Source: Ceratodon purpureus
Lineage: Eukaryota > Streptophyta > Bryopsida > Pseudoditrichales > Ditrichaceae
Direction: 5' to 3'
Assembly (NCBI GenBank): GCA_014871385.1
Contig: CM026426.1
Location: forward strand, 73,460,303 to 73,524,302
DNA length: 64,000 nucleotides
Numbering within the stretch: the first letter of the stretch is position 1; the number at the start of each line of letters is the position of its first letter. The position numbers were made by a program, and so were the translations under genes. Positions 12,456 through 24,186 of the stretch are shown here, in pieces. A model generated the notes under the pieces. The model made no database searches, was not told the origin of the DNA, and saw nothing but the letters and a program-made list of their open reading frames with translations.

Positions 12456-14342
12456 ATGGGTAGAAAGGGAAAAGAACCGGCGGAGGAGGGACAGTTGGTG
12501 AAGGTACAACGGGTCATGCCGTTGATGCCGGCAGACGAAGGAGAGATGGAGCTCCTCCGGGCCGCCTTAGATGTCATGGGCTGTGCGTTACCGTTGGACA
12601 AGGCGTGGGGTTGGAAACATTCCCTTCCGGCCCAGGAGATCCTCGTCAAGAACCCCGACAATCGAGGAACCATCCGGGGAGAACCGGAGCAGTGGACGGC
12701 ACAAGACTGGAGGGATACGTACGGCTTCACCAACGTTGGGGAGGTCTCAGCACCGGAGGCCCGGGAATTTGTGTGGACGTATATGGCGGGGTCCGGAGAC
12801 AGGAGAGAGGGGTGGGACCTAGATGAAATCGAGGATGCGAGGGCCCGGAGGATAGTAGGGTTTATGAACCCTATTTTCCATCCGGAAAAACCCAAACGGA
12901 TAACCATCAAGTGGGAGTCCATTTTCATTGGGGCCATGGACGGTGAGTTCTCCGTAGATTGGGGCCTCATGATAAAGACGATAGTCGATCGGCAGGTAGC
13001 CAATCTCCGGAAGACCAAGAAACAGGCCACATGCCTTCCGTCTTTCCTCGTTCACCTCTACCGTCACCGGGGGTTGTTGAACCCTAAGGAGATCCTGGAG
13101 TATGATGAACTGAAGAGCTTGCAATTGTACGCTGAACCGGAAGAAGTGTCTGATCAGGACGATGATGATGATTGTATGGAGGTCTCTCCCACGCCGGCTA
13201 AGAGACCCCGTCCCAGCCCGGAGAAGGGACAGCCGTCCGGATCACCTCGGACTCCCACCCCGACCAAGCGAACCCTGAATACGGAAGTCTTCAAACCCAC
13301 CGGACCACCGGAGCACACCGGGGACCCGTGCCAAGACTTAGTCAACCTTTCGGAGCAGGTGTCGGCGTATGCTCAGTTCCTACAGTCGACTAGGCAGCTG
13401 GAGGGCCGGTTGGCTAAGGAGGTAATTTCCCTTACGCGCTCGGACCGGTTGGAGGAGTGCCTGGGTATCCTTCGCAAGCACCGGGACTTAGCCAGTCTAC
13501 AGACCAAGCACATCGACAAGATAGAGCAGTACCGGGAGAGGATTCACAAGCTCGAGCAGGAGGTACGTGATGCCCAAAGGGATTTCAATGATGCCCGTGA
13601 CCGGGCATCCCATGCTATCCAGTCGGTCGTCGAGGTCAAGGCCACTTTAGCCCTTCCGGTGGATGTGGCCAATCAGTGCGCCGTTTACCAAGCCTTCTTG
13701 ATCCGTCAACCGGATCCGGTTCGGACGAAGATCGTGAAATTCATGCACGACCAGACGCAGGTGATGAAGGACACTTGGTTGCAGATGATGCACTTTGTGG
13801 AGATCATCAGTGCCGGAAAGGACGATCCGTCAAGACCACCAGAGCCACCGGTAGATCGGGAGGAGCCCAGACCATCGGCACCAACCGAGGGACCGGCACG
13901 GGTGCCACTTCCAGCCTCTCCGGTACCGTCGACCATCCGGCCAGTGCAACCGGAGTTAGGACAACCGCTGGAGGATCCTATCCTGGATACCTTGAACAGC
14001 TTGCACACTCTGCCCACCCTGGCTGGAATTGAGACTGTTAACCCCGGAAACATCTCTTTCGAACCGGACCAAGGCCCACCACCGGAAGACTTTGTGCCGG
14101 TACAGGGATCTCCGGAACATCTCCAGGTGGATCTCAGCGCAGTTCCGGTGGCGGCACGATCTCCTTCCCCGGCGGTTCAAGCAGGACGATCCCGGAAGGC
14201 CATCGACCAGCCGGCAGCTGATGCTTCGGAAGAAGGCCTCTCGCTAAAGAGGCTGAAGAAGGGATTACAGAAGAAGGAACGGTTGGACGGAACCCGGCAC
14301 AGTCCCCGGTTCGATAAGAACAAGGAGAAGAAGTTAGGATAA
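12456..14342 (+). CDS. VDWA-family protein, 628 aa, intact
   Basis: Single open frame with ATG after a TATA box. Order: basic N-terminus; a region with NRGTIRGEPEQWTAQDWRDTYGF (residues about 65-90, quoted in part as IRGEPEQWTAQDWRDTYGF); the core at about 130-200 with FMNPIFHPEKPKRITIKW, FSVDWGLMIKTIVDRQVANL and CLPSFLVHLYRHRGLL; an acidic patch; a Pro/Ser-rich linker; a coiled coil (about 295-410); a Pro-rich tail ending in basic residues. The core layout (P..H...P..I, VDWG..I, LPSFL..LYR..G) recalls the conserved domain of putative plant transposon proteins (Pfam Transposase_32 type); that is from memory. Codons are rich in CCGG, unlike neighbours. No protease, RT or integrase follows. It may be a gag-like or accessory protein of a transposon. 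Confidence 0.75.
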   Translation: MGRKGKEPAEEGQLVKVQRVMPLMPADEGEMELLRAALDVMGCALPLDKAWGWKHSLPAQEILVKNPDNRGTIRGEPEQWTAQDWRDTYGFTNVGEVSAPEAREFVWTYMAGSGDRREGWDLDEIEDARARRIVGFMNPIFHPEKPKRITIKWESIFIGAMDGEFSVDWGLMIKTIVDRQVANLRKTKKQATCLPSFLVHLYRHRGLLNPKEILEYDELKSLQLYAEPEEVSDQDDDDDCMEVSPTPAKRPRPSPEKGQPSGSPRTPTPTKRTLNTEVFKPTGPPEHTGDPCQDLVNLSEQVSAYAQFLQSTRQLEGRLAKEVISLTRSDRLEECLGILRKHRDLASLQTKHIDKIEQYRERIHKLEQEVRDAQRDFNDARDRASHAIQSVVEVKATLALPVDVANQCAVYQAFLIRQPDPVRTKIVKFMHDQTQVMKDTWLQMMHFVEIISAGKDDPSRPPEPPVDREEPRPSAPTEGPARVPLPASPVPSTIRPVQPELGQPLEDPILDTLNSLHTLPTLAGIETVNPGNISFEPDQGPPPEDFVPVQGSPEHLQVDLSAVPVAARSPSPAVQAGRSRKAIDQPAADASEEGLSLKRLKKGLQKKERLDGTRHSPRFDKNKEKKLG

Positions 14343-15328
14343 GGACCGGATAAAATGGCAGCGACTAACGATGGGGCTCAAGTGCACCCGGCTGCCAATT
14401 CGAATAGATAGCGGCAGTAACTAGGAATAGAAGGCGGCCACCGGTCCGGGATTCCCGGATCCAAGATCCGGAATTTCTGGATCTCGGTGGGCCACTTGGT
14501 CGCTTTAGAATCGATAGGTTTTAGTATTTAAGCTGGACGTTTTTCCAAGGCCGGGGCCTTGTTTTTGTACGCCGTTTTGTTGTTGCAATTGAGAATATAC
14601 TTTTGGATTTGTTGTGTCGACCGGCTGGCTGACAGGTCCGTTACCGTAATGGTTTGTTGGTACTATTGTCTTCAGTAGTGTTCCGGAGGAGTGTTGAACA
14701 GTGGGATAGTTTGGAGAGCGCCCGGAGAGACTGGGAAAGTGTCAAGCATCGAGTGTTGACGGTTTCCAGTCCCGGAAGGAGCCCGGAGGGGAGGAGAGAC
14801 GTACTGCAGCAGGGCTGGTAGTCTTCAGGACACGGAGGGCCGTGTGTATACCGAGATCTGGAAACGGACCGGTCGCTTCCTGTAGATGGGATAAAAGCCG
14901 GATTTCCTTCTATGAACCAATCTGGAAGGGAGACGATATAGTTAAAATGCCGTACAGCCGTAAGGTGATGTCATTGTAGTATGATTTCCGTATCCAAAAC
15001 CGGCACTGAGTAGCTATCCGGACCGGTACCTAGTCATACGGAAGGATTACTACTCCACTCTCCGGGTGGTAGATAGGAACAGTGGGGTGTCCAGCCACTT
15101 TAAGTCACGGGACGGTGGAGAATCCAGCCACTTGAAAGGATAGACGGATCAGTGTGAACCGGCCACTAGTCTATAGGCGGGAGTGTTAGGGTTTGGAGTT
15201 CCTTTTTGCGGACTGGGAGTAGAGAGTGAAAGAGCGGTGAGGTGTTTTTGTCTTTTCCGATTCACTGGCAGTTGGATTGCCGGGTTTCTTGCAGTGGGAT
15301 CGCAAAGGGAGAGAAGTGAGACGTAGCT
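14343..15328. other. spacer between two related genes
   Basis: GC-rich, CCGG-rich spacer between the intact gene and its decayed relative. It presumably holds the terminator of the first (T-rich GTTTTGTTGTTG near 14571) and the promoter and leader of the second. No coding region. Confidence 0.4.
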
Positions 15329-17578
15329 ATGTCGCACGTTCAGTGTAAGATCCTCAGCCCCGCCGCTCCGGTGAGAGAGACGGAGATGAACGAGTTGATT
15401 GACGATCTCACCCGGATGAGGTGCGAGGGTTTGTTGTCGCGACCTTGGTTGCTGAGGGATGAGGCGATGGTGGCGGAAATCCTAGAGAGGCCGGATAATA
15501 GGTGGGACAATACCATCCGGGGCAAGCCCACTCAGTGGAGTGCGGAAGTATGGGCGGAAGTTTACGACTTCGAATATAACGGACACCTTTGGGCAACCCG
15601 GACGGATAAGTACGTAAAGGATAGGTTCCACGGGAAGATCCATAAGAACAACGGATACGTGATAGACGCCTGCAAGGATAGGAGACAGAGACAAGTCCTA
15701 GCCTTCCTCGTTCCGATCCTGTATTCGTTGAAACCGGAACAGGTCACCATCACGGTCGGGAACACCATCTTCGGAGCGTACACGGAGCAGCGTCCGGTGA
15801 ATTGGGCTGCACTCATAGCAGAAACCTTGCAGAAGTTGGTACCCTCGATTGGATAGAAGCCGACCCCAATCGCCCCTTTTCTCTACCACTTCTACCACTC
15901 CGGTGGCCTGCTATTGGATAAAGAGGAGGAGAGGTATACGATTGCGAAGAATCTCCTCACCTTTTAGGAGGTTCCGGCAGGGTTTGATGTCGGACCTCAC
16001 GAGGACACCTCGGATACGGCGTCCACTGATGGGGAAGATGATACGGTGATCCTTCCGAATCCCAGCGCTACGAAGGCCCATTTTAAGTCACGGTCGGAAC
16101 GCGCTACGTTGCAGCAAGCAAAGCCCTCCACGGCCCGAGATGACACGGCACGGAAGGAGGTCAGTTCCGAGCGAGGATTTCCGGTTGACCCGTTCCGGGC
16201 ACTAAGGGCAGAAACTCATGGGGCGCAGGCCTCTTACGATCGGATTGAGACGCTATTCCGGAGAGTCTGCACATCGCTAGGGGGCTGTTTACCGGAAGAG
16301 GTGATCCGAGAGGTGGAGCTTTTGAAGGACGCCCTGAAGCTTCGGAGCGAGAAGAAGGAGTTGGAGTTTCAGCTTAAGGAGCTTACTTCGGAACTGGCAA
16401 TGAAGAGCGAGGAGATCCGTAAGTTCTATGTCCATCAGGACGAGACTTTTGTTGAGATCCGGAAGTTGGTGGGAGTTTCGGATGACGTAGTCAACAAAGC
16501 CAGGTTGTTCGACGAGAATGTGATGCAGCCGGCTGAGTTGGAGAATAGGGAGAAGATTATCACGATCCTTTCCAAATGCGAGCACTCGATGAACGAGATC
16601 CTGAAGCAGATTCGGAAGTTGCTCAATCCGGGAGTAGGAAGTCCCAGCGTCGGAACCAGACTTCCCGGATCTCCCTCTCGGACCGTGGTAGGGGAATCTC
16701 GCTGTGCGGGGTTCAGGACCCCAATGGAGCGCAACCTCCGGTTTGAGGAGCAAATGGCGGTTGACTCGGACATCTTCGCAACGGCTCGGACGATTGCGGA
16801 CCTGATCCGGGAAGTTCAGGCCAAGAAGGCGTCACCCGGAGCCAATACGGCTTAGCAGGGCTGCGCGATTCCCACCGGACAGGCAGAGGTGACGGAGACT
16901 ACAGTCACTGTCAGGCTATCCGAGGAGCAGACGGTTACGGAAGAGGTGACCCGGTCCGTGCACCCGGTTGTTCCCCCAGCGCTAGGTTCGTCGGTGATTA
17001 TTCCGGTTCACCAAGGAGAGGTAGCCGGAGCGCTATGGAGGAGGTCCATTTCACCTACTGGACGTACCCAAGTGACTCAGGAGGGGGCACTCACCCCTTC
17101 ACCCACAGCCCGGACCGGGACTGTGACTCCTACACCAACCGGGATGCTTGTAGTGGAATCTCCCGCTGACAGTTCCGGTGCTTGGATGGTTTTGAGGAAG
17201 AGGAAGGAACCAGAGGAGAAGGGGCCAATTACGATTTCCGGGTCCGACTTGGATACTCACGCTAGCTCCCCGGTAGACACAGCCGGAAATGAGACTCGGA
17301 CCCTGACATCCGGAACCCCTCTTCCGAGGATGTTGCCTAAGTCTCCCAAGTCTCCAAAGACCCGGGTCGTTACCCGGCTTTCCCTGGAGACCAAGTCGAA
17401 GGAGTCAAAGGAGGAACGGAGTGCTAGGCGTCAGGCGGAGCGCGCAGCAAAGGCAGGAGGATCCGAGCCGCGGATGACCCGGTCAAAGGAGAAGGACCGA
17501 GAGCAGGAGAGCCATAAGAAGACGAAGACGGGATTGATTCCTCACACAGAAACTGTCAGTCACTTTTCGGATTTATAG
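15329..17578 (+). pseudogene. decayed paralogue of the 12456 gene
   Basis: The first block (15329-15856) parallels the 12456 protein: PDNRWDNTIRGKPTQWS, NNGYVIDACKDRRQRQVLA, then the core RPVNWAALIAETLQKL, followed in another frame by LYHFYHSGGLLLDKEEE, which matches LYRHRGLLNPKE. The second block (16046-16855) is a coiled coil; the third (16889-17578) is Ser/Thr/Pro-rich with a basic end (RQAERAAKAGG; RMTRSKEKDREQES). The order domain, coiled coil, disordered basic tail is the same as in the intact gene, so this looks like an old tandem copy broken in a few places. Treated as a transposon-related fossil. Confidence 0.65.
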
Positions 17579-18462
17579 CAGTAGATTTCGGATCAGGATA
17601 GATCCGGTTTCACCGTAAAGTAGTGTTCTAGGTAGATACTTAGGAATTAGGGTTTTTGATTGAACTTCTGGCGCCGCGGCCTTTGTGGAAGTCCTTGCTT
17701 ACTTAAACGGGGAAGGCGATGTAGTCCGGGTCTTCGTTTTGCATGTTTTCTCCCTATATTCCTTATCAGTAAAGTATTCGTGTTTTTTGCAAGTACGGTG
17801 CGTGGTTTTTAGTTAAGTGTAAATGATCCGGGAAGGATTTGAGAGTTCCACTGTAGCTCGGATAGGAAGGTGACGGGAGTTGTGACGAGACCCGAACCGG
17901 AATGGTACTGGGATTGAGCAGAAAGATTTAGCGGGTTGTCGTAGGAGTGAAGCCTCACTGTTCCATCCCCAACCCAACCTCACGCGGAATAGCCGTCGCT
18001 AGGGTCGAAGCGGATCGAGGGGTATTTGATCAGGCTCCCTAAACTTCTGAAGAGGTTCCGCACTCAGTGAGAGGGGGATTCGGAACGTGGCAGGGGTCGC
18101 CTAGGGATAATCGGATCTTGGTTCTCTTAGATCCGGATTGGTTTGTCGTTGTAGTCTCACGGATCGGAAGTGGTCGTCTGTGTGACCTGCTGACCAGAGT
18201 GCTCTAAGTCAGTTGTGAGGCGGTCTCCTTTCCGAAACGTTGGGGTTTGTGGACGAAACACCTGCTGTAATAGAGAGAGAGAGTCGAAGAGATACGTTCT
18301 GGAAACACTATCCGAGCAGTGGCAAGGCTCGGAACTATTGTGAGTAACTACTTGGTGAAGCACTATTGAATCCCTGGACGATACTCGGAACCTAGTGACA
18401 ATACGGAAGTTTACGCTCATTTTGAGTGCTATCCGGATGTTGGTTGCGTTTCCGTGTTCCGA
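17579..18462. other. spacer, GC-rich
   Basis: CCGG-rich sequence continuing the composition of the unit; contains T-rich GTTTTGCATGTTTTCTCCC near 17735, a possible 3' end signal for the preceding gene. No clear coding region until the MULE scrap. Confidence 0.35.
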
Positions 18463-18613
18463 CATTCCGCTCCTTCAACAGCTTGCAAAGGCGCGTGGGT
18501 CAAAAAACATTTTGAAAAAGATAGACTATTCCACTATTAGACACGAGAGAGTTGAGTACTTGCCTGCGAAGTTTGATGGTCCTGTTCTTTTTGATAAAAC
18601 CATAATCTCGTAG
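18463..18613 (+). pseudogene. fragment of a MULE transposase N-terminus
   Basis: The frame reads LLQQLAKARGSKNILKKIDY followed by S.IRHERVEYLPAKFDGPVLFD. This is near-identical in pattern to the transposase inside the giant element (NILKKIDYSRVRHEKVEYLP, then FDGPVVFE). It is a related element, truncated after about 50 residues; the catalytic part is missing. Its place directly after the VDWA-family pair, in the same orientation, links the two families a second time. Confidence 0.7.
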
Positions 18614-19254
18614 CAGTACTTCACAGACGTAGTCTAACAATATGATCCATTCATGCGATCTGACTTTCTCTAAACACTAAATTTTTGGACTGCTATGAAT
18701 TCCTCTTATCCGAACTTCTTTGAACTCTAAATGTAACTGAAAACCTTCTCTGTTATGTCTCACGGAGCAGATTGATTTGTGTGGATGAATGGGCCGTCCT
18801 TGTAGCAAGTTGTATGCACTCGTTCATATGGATACCCGGCCTCGTATTGTCAATAATTTTAAATTTTACTGAGTAATGTTGAAATGAACAGTACTGTCAT
18901 TCACCGCAGCCCCGAAGGATGATAAAGTAACAGTTCGGTAACTGCCATAGAGATTTACACTGCAAAATTCACCGAATCAATAACACGCGATTAACCACAT
19001 GCAATCAGAGAGAGAATCGCGGCCTCATGACATGTCCCAAAAAGGGAAAACGAACCTGATTCGTTCAGTAACGCGCGGCTCATCATCTACAGTGTTACCA
19101 CAGACCCAACACCCAAGGGTAACGGAACATGAACACCAATAAAACAACTTGACCAATCAGGGGACTCGGAATTTTTAAGGATTAATACCAATGTGTTTTT
19201 TCAGTGTTCTCTCTTGGTGCACTTATGGCCTGTTTGCACTAGTGGTGTTCCTTA
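18614..19254. other. no gene seen
   Basis: No supportable coding sequence or RNA gene. Ends at the TTA target duplication of the MITE. Confidence 0.4.
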
Positions 19255-19521
19255 GAGCATCCCCAGTAAGCCTGTAAACCTGTAAGTCTGTAATCATGAG
19301 AACGTCATTCTCCCAAACCTGAGTGCCTTTCCGAAGCAAAACATTCCAAAACCGTTTACAGGTTTACAAATTTGCCCCTAAAAAACCTTCCAAAACTTGC
19401 TAGAAACCTGTAAATTACAGGTTTTCAGGCTTGATTCCTCTGCTGGCCTGAACCGCAAATCACGTCTTTCCTCATCTTTCCGCTTTTCGCTTTCAGGTTT
19501 AGCGTACTACTGGGGATGCTC
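19255..19521. mobile_element. Tourist-type MITE (PIF/Harbinger-like), 267 bp
   Basis: The left end reads GAGCATCCCCAGTA and the right end is its inverse, TACTGGGGATGCTC; partial inverted similarity continues inward (CCTGTAAACCTG against CAGGTTTAGCG). A TTA trinucleotide flanks both sides (19252-19254 and 19522-19524), the target duplication expected of PIF/Harbinger elements. Size, ends and target fit a Tourist-like non-autonomous element. Internal sequence repeats CCTGTAA and ACAGGTTT. No coding capacity. Confidence 0.8.
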
Positions 19522-19524
19522 TTA

Positions 19525-20542
19525 CATATGTCTCCAATCAAATTTAAAAAAGTCATCACCAATTATTTTTAATAAAAGATATTGTAAATTCACAAAAATT
19601 GGCTTTAAAAGTCGACCAAGTTTTAGAAATTTACTTTATTGAAACTCAAACTTGGTATGCTTGAATGGGATTGGGTAAGAATTAAGTGATTGTTTTGCGA
19701 GATAACATGGACTGCTTTTATTGTTTGTTGTATACAAATATTTGAATGCCTCAAAAAGGCATCACATAGCTTTGTTGTAGGCAAGTGTGCTGTACTATGG
19801 TTCTCTCCAATGGCTCTTTGATGTCATACGATTAATAAACCTTGCTTGAGAATGATGACAGACACAGACTTTGAATTACTGTAAAAAATGTATCATGTCT
19901 TTGTTTTGTACGTCTGCATCCTACTTGGGCAATCCATTGGAGTGCATAGATGTCAATCATGTGAATGTTGCAAAAGCAGATCTGAAATATGGGGAAAACA
20001 TGGAACAAGAGCACAGGAGGTCAAGAAACTTAAATCTGCAAACTACCTCAAGATTTAAAAAAAAAAAAACTATCTCATGTTTCCATGGGTCTTTTCCCTA
20101 TGAGCATGGCTCGGATGCCAAGTTTGGTGGGGGTCAATTTTCTGCCACTACCATTTTGGGGCCTTGGGGCTTTTTTTGGCTAAATTTGGGGCCGTTAGCC
20201 CCGAATTACCCTATGGAGGCCCCCTAAGATCAGTAGGGCCCCACCCAAGCATAATAATAGGGGCAGATATTTACCCCCACCCCTCCCGCCCCTCCCGCCC
20301 CCTCCCGAACCTGGCCTTTGAGCCACGCTCGTAGGGGGTATTTCAGACCAAAATAGCAAGCTTCTGAGTGTATGCATCAAAGGGAATCATGCATGCACTC
20401 ACAGAGTCAAGAAATATGAATCTTCTCCTGCTGTTTTGTTCCCCTCGTTGTAGCAGGTCTTCAAGAAAACATCTCCTTCCAATGCCAAACTCGACTAGCT
20501 TTCTAATGGAGAATGGCCATAAGGTTGCGCAGATAGTTCAGC
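19525..20542. other. no gene; possible small foldback at 20128-20279
   Basis: No coding region. TGGGGGTCAATTTTCTGCC near 20128 and GGGGCAGATATTTACCCCCA near 20260 are imperfect inverse copies about 150 bp apart, with G/C-run-rich sequence between them, so a small foldback or MITE is possible. I see no target duplication. Confidence 0.3.
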
Positions 20543-23536
20543 TCAACCTAAACTTCGACTTGATCTGACTTGTGCATCATCAAGCTTAATTCTTTTGTGA
20601 CTCTCGTGGGCATCTCGCACACCCTCTTCAGTTATCACATATGGTGCTGTACCAACTGGTAACGATGGGGACTTTGCCAAATGGGCATACCGTTGACCAT
20701 CCATCCAGTAGACCATCAGCCGGTTGGTACATACGTGAGACCAACTCTCCCCTGAGCACCGAAGCCCGAAATCATCCACAGATGGTCAGATAATTTTGCT
20801 TAGTCAAACTTCCATTGCGAAATTCCAGTCAAAATTGACCATTGGACATTGTGATTGGACCACATTAATTGACCACTATTGCTACTCGTTGAAAAAAGAG
20901 GACGGTACACACCTAGAGCTGGAACAGTTCTGAAGCCTTCGCTTGTAACTTTGTGTGTAACTTGGTTGACGAGGACAATCTGCACAACAAATGCACATAC
21001 ACGAGTGACATTATGGGACTTGAGGACATTTAGCGCACTAAGATGATCTCTGTACACAAACAGTATCATACATCTACTTGCAGCAAGGAACGAAATATTT
21101 ATCTAGGAGTCCTTTCCGATTTCCGTTGTATATCAATTTCTAATCGATGACAATAGTTACTTCCCAGTATGTTGAAAAGACTCTTTAGGATAGTTAGAAT
21201 CCGATAATGAACACACGCTATCCATATCTTTTCCTTCTCACGGTGTCATAACTCGCTTGTCACAAAAGGGTTTCAGAAGGCAATCAAAAAAATCTAGACA
21301 CTGATCGTTTAGAGTGGTCTTCTACTTATCTTCTAAAACATTTCTTTCTAAAATTCAGACACGCGTCAACAAGTTTAAGATAAGTTTCTAACTTACAGCG
21401 ACATCGTAAATTTCAGCAACCGCCATCAGCTTCTGGGCCATACTAGCTAAAAGTCTAGTTCTTTCTCTCATGTTTTCGAAATCCTGCCGAAAGTTGAAGG
21501 TGATACTATCAAAGACTATGAGCTTCACCTGGAACATCCCACGGCTTTGTCTCAATCACATTCGAGCGGGATACATAGTTAACAGAAAAAATAAAATAAA
21601 ATACCAACACATCATGTTCCACAGAAGCTCGAAGTCTTAATTCCCGTCACATTTTGTACCTCCTGCCAACAACCAGACATCCTGAAACTTCCCAAAAATC
21701 CGAAATTATTCTTCAGAAGAATTCATACTCAGAAACATTCTCCCATTATATGTAATCTGATTGATCCATATCTCAATGCAAATATCACAGGCTGACTCAC
21801 CTCCTTGTGCTGGTCAAGAAGAGTGGGCAAGTTGTTGACAGCAGCAAGTTGCTCAAGTGGATCATGAACCCGCAGAAGGTACATATGTGAGAGAAAGTCT
21901 TCGGCAGTTAAAGGTGCTGCAGAAAATCCTGGTGACTTGATTCGAAGACTGTCAATGACAGCTTCTGTTATCTGCAACACACGTTCCATCATGAAGCTCC
22001 CTTCTGTATCTGAAACGTGAAATTAAAGGTCGTTAGTTACCGTTTCACTCCATCAGAGATACTTGAAGTGAGATCAACTCAGTTCAGAGAGAAAATCATG
22101 AAGCTAAGTACTCTGGCCTGAGAGATTCAACTTACCTATGTAAATAGCATGACCTCCAACCCCACCAAATTTCACTGGAATTTGCACATTTACAGCCAAC
22201 TGCATGCTAGCAACAAACATGCCAAACAAGGGGGTTTCAGGTGAAGCTGGTGCACGAATAAACTATCAGACCAGGACGATGCATCACCCTTCCATCCCAC
22301 CAAATCATAACAAGATTGAGGTGATACACCATTACTCGTACGGATTTCAAAACGCATAATGCAAGGTCTGAAACCAGAACTTCAATATCCATCTCTAATT
22401 ACAAAAGCAAAGGAATATGTTAGAAAAACTACGCAGTACCTGAGCTGTGTCTTGCCAACACCAGGTACACCACCTAACCCCACAGATCCAACAGTCATCC
22501 TTAAAACTCTCAGATGCTGAAGTTATAAACTAACAGATCTATTGACACTGCCCTGATACATTCAAATGATTTCAAGACATAATCACATAGACGTTCTAAA
22601 ACAACTAGTGACAAAAGGTCCAATGTCTAGAGTCTTACATATCTCAGTCAGCTCCTTGGACAAGATCCCCCCGCCAAGAATCTTATCCACTTCTACACTA
22701 CCTGTTTCGATTCTCCCCCTCTCATTCTTCATGAGAAGATCCCATGCTGTCGTTGAGCCTAAATTTCCACGTCCACTAATCAGCAGCAGCACATGGTAAG
22801 TTTCACAAACCGATTTGAATGCAAATCATGGAACGGCTAAACTATAAGATAATTGCAAGCTCGATAAAATCGAAAAATGTATGAAAGGGTAAAGCGATGT
22901 ATACAAGCGAAAGTAGGAATACCAGCAACAGGACCGCCAGTGTGATCGCTGCAAGTCCGTGGCACTAAGCTCAGCACAGCTAGCGCCTCTTCTAACGTAA
23001 TGCTAGCCTCTGCAAAAAAAAGAAACCAACGACATTGCTCCAAAAATTCCAAAAACTCTTATAGATCATCTACAGAATTGACATGCAGAATTAAAACTAA
23101 ATGCGTCGTTCAACACGGCCAGCGTCTCTTCTAACAAAACCCCAACCTCTAGAAAAGAAAAACTGGCCTCCCTCTCTTCAAGACTTTCAGAAACGCTTAT
23201 AAAGTTCACACGGGAGATCATCCAAAGGATTGATATGCAGGATTGAACCTGATTGCGTAGTTCAGCACGGCCAGCGCCTCCTCTTACGTAACCGCAACCC
23301 CTCAAAAAGAAAACTCGCCGTCCTTACTTCAGGCTCTTTCGATCAACAAGTAATAAAGTTCACACGAGCGACCATCTAAGCACGTAAAAGATTTACTAAA
23401 ACGAAACTGGCGCTAGTGACTCACCGCGTGCAAGCTGGAAAGGAGCAACGGAGACGAGAGCAGTCGTGGTGCAAAATCCTGTCGCGAGGAGCTTGGATCG
23501 CAGCGATGGCGGCAATGCAAGCGTCACAACGTCCAT
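20543..23536 (-). CDS. RAD51C: RAD51C recombinase paralogue, nine exons
   Basis: RAD51C is a RAD51 paralogue acting in homologous recombination in the nucleus, in BCDX2 and CX3 complexes with RAD51B/XRCC2 and XRCC3. Exons on the minus strand: 23425-23536, 22923-23009, 22639-22758, 22440-22473, 22136-22206, 21801-22009, 21397-21528, 20913-20979, 20543-20751. All phases agree and give 346 aa, close to the plant protein's length. Visible marks: N-terminal LPPSLRSKLLATGF; GSVEVDKILGGGI; Walker A GVPGVGKT (residues 108-115); DTEGSFMMERV; Walker B LIVFDS (about 214-219); LVNQVTHKV; C-terminal ESWSHVCTNRLMVYW and AKSPSLP, as in plant RAD51C. Splice sites are canonical; the first intron holds duplicated exon-2 copies. 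It looks functional. The start is the ATG in MDVVTLALPP; an upstream in-frame Met would add 31 residues of no known homology. Confidence 0.93.
22970..23310 (-). repeat. exon 2 of RAD51C, tandemly triplicated
   Basis: RAD51C exon 2 with its flanking intron occurs three times in a row with a period near 145-153 bp. The working exon (22923-23009) encodes SITLEEALAVLSL; copy 2 (about 23110-23150) reads GVLLEETLAVLND; copy 3 (about 23265-23305) retains EEALAVLN. Each is followed on the plus strand by the same pattern (AAAGTTCACACG, then GATCATC or GACCATC, then a GATTGA-type word). Copies 2 and 3 lie in intron 1 and lost their splice sites or carry stops, so they are non-coding relics. Confidence 0.7.
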
Positions 23537-24186
23537 GGTAGATGATAATTCACTCCAGGAGCTCCATAGATGCCGATGGCAATGGCGTGCCTCCTGAGAG
23601 GACAGCGCTTCGACGCGGGAGAGCTCCACCGAGCGAGCGCACGCTCTTGATCAAATGGACCCGGGAAGGATAAGGCGGGACGGCGCGTCTCGGCGCCCAC
23701 CGTGGCTCGCCACCGTGGACGGCCCGTTTTCCCCGCGCTTCCCCTCCCGGGTAACTCCGCGCCCTGTAATTTCGAACCCCGCGTTACACTGTGACATAAC
23801 CACAACTCCAGTGACACTAAACACTGAATGTGCCTGTGACACTAAATTTCTCTACTGACCGTGATCCAGAAAAAGTGACGTCACGCCAAGTCAGTCGTCT
23901 CTCACCTCCCACGGGCGACTAGGGTTTTGAATGCGACTAGGGTTCCAGTGTTATGCTTGTTCGGGGAGCTTTGTTCTATGTTTTTTCCAATGTGAATCTA
24001 AACGATCTACTTCTGGTGCCATAACTTCTTAGTTCGTGTTAGGGTTTGTTCTTCCGTGCTTCTCGACCTACAATGTATACTGATTGGAAACGGTTAATGT
24101 CACCTACGGCTTGCAGTATTCCTGTACGATTCTTTTCCTAGGTTTTACATGTTTAGGATTTAGATTGATGGTTTTATGTTGGGGTG

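Noticed and set aside
11871-18613. Reading the GC-rich unit as a complete LTR retrotransposon
   Set aside because: The unit starts with TG and its core domain recalls plant transposon proteins, but there is no second terminal repeat, primer-binding site, protease, RT or integrase in the window.
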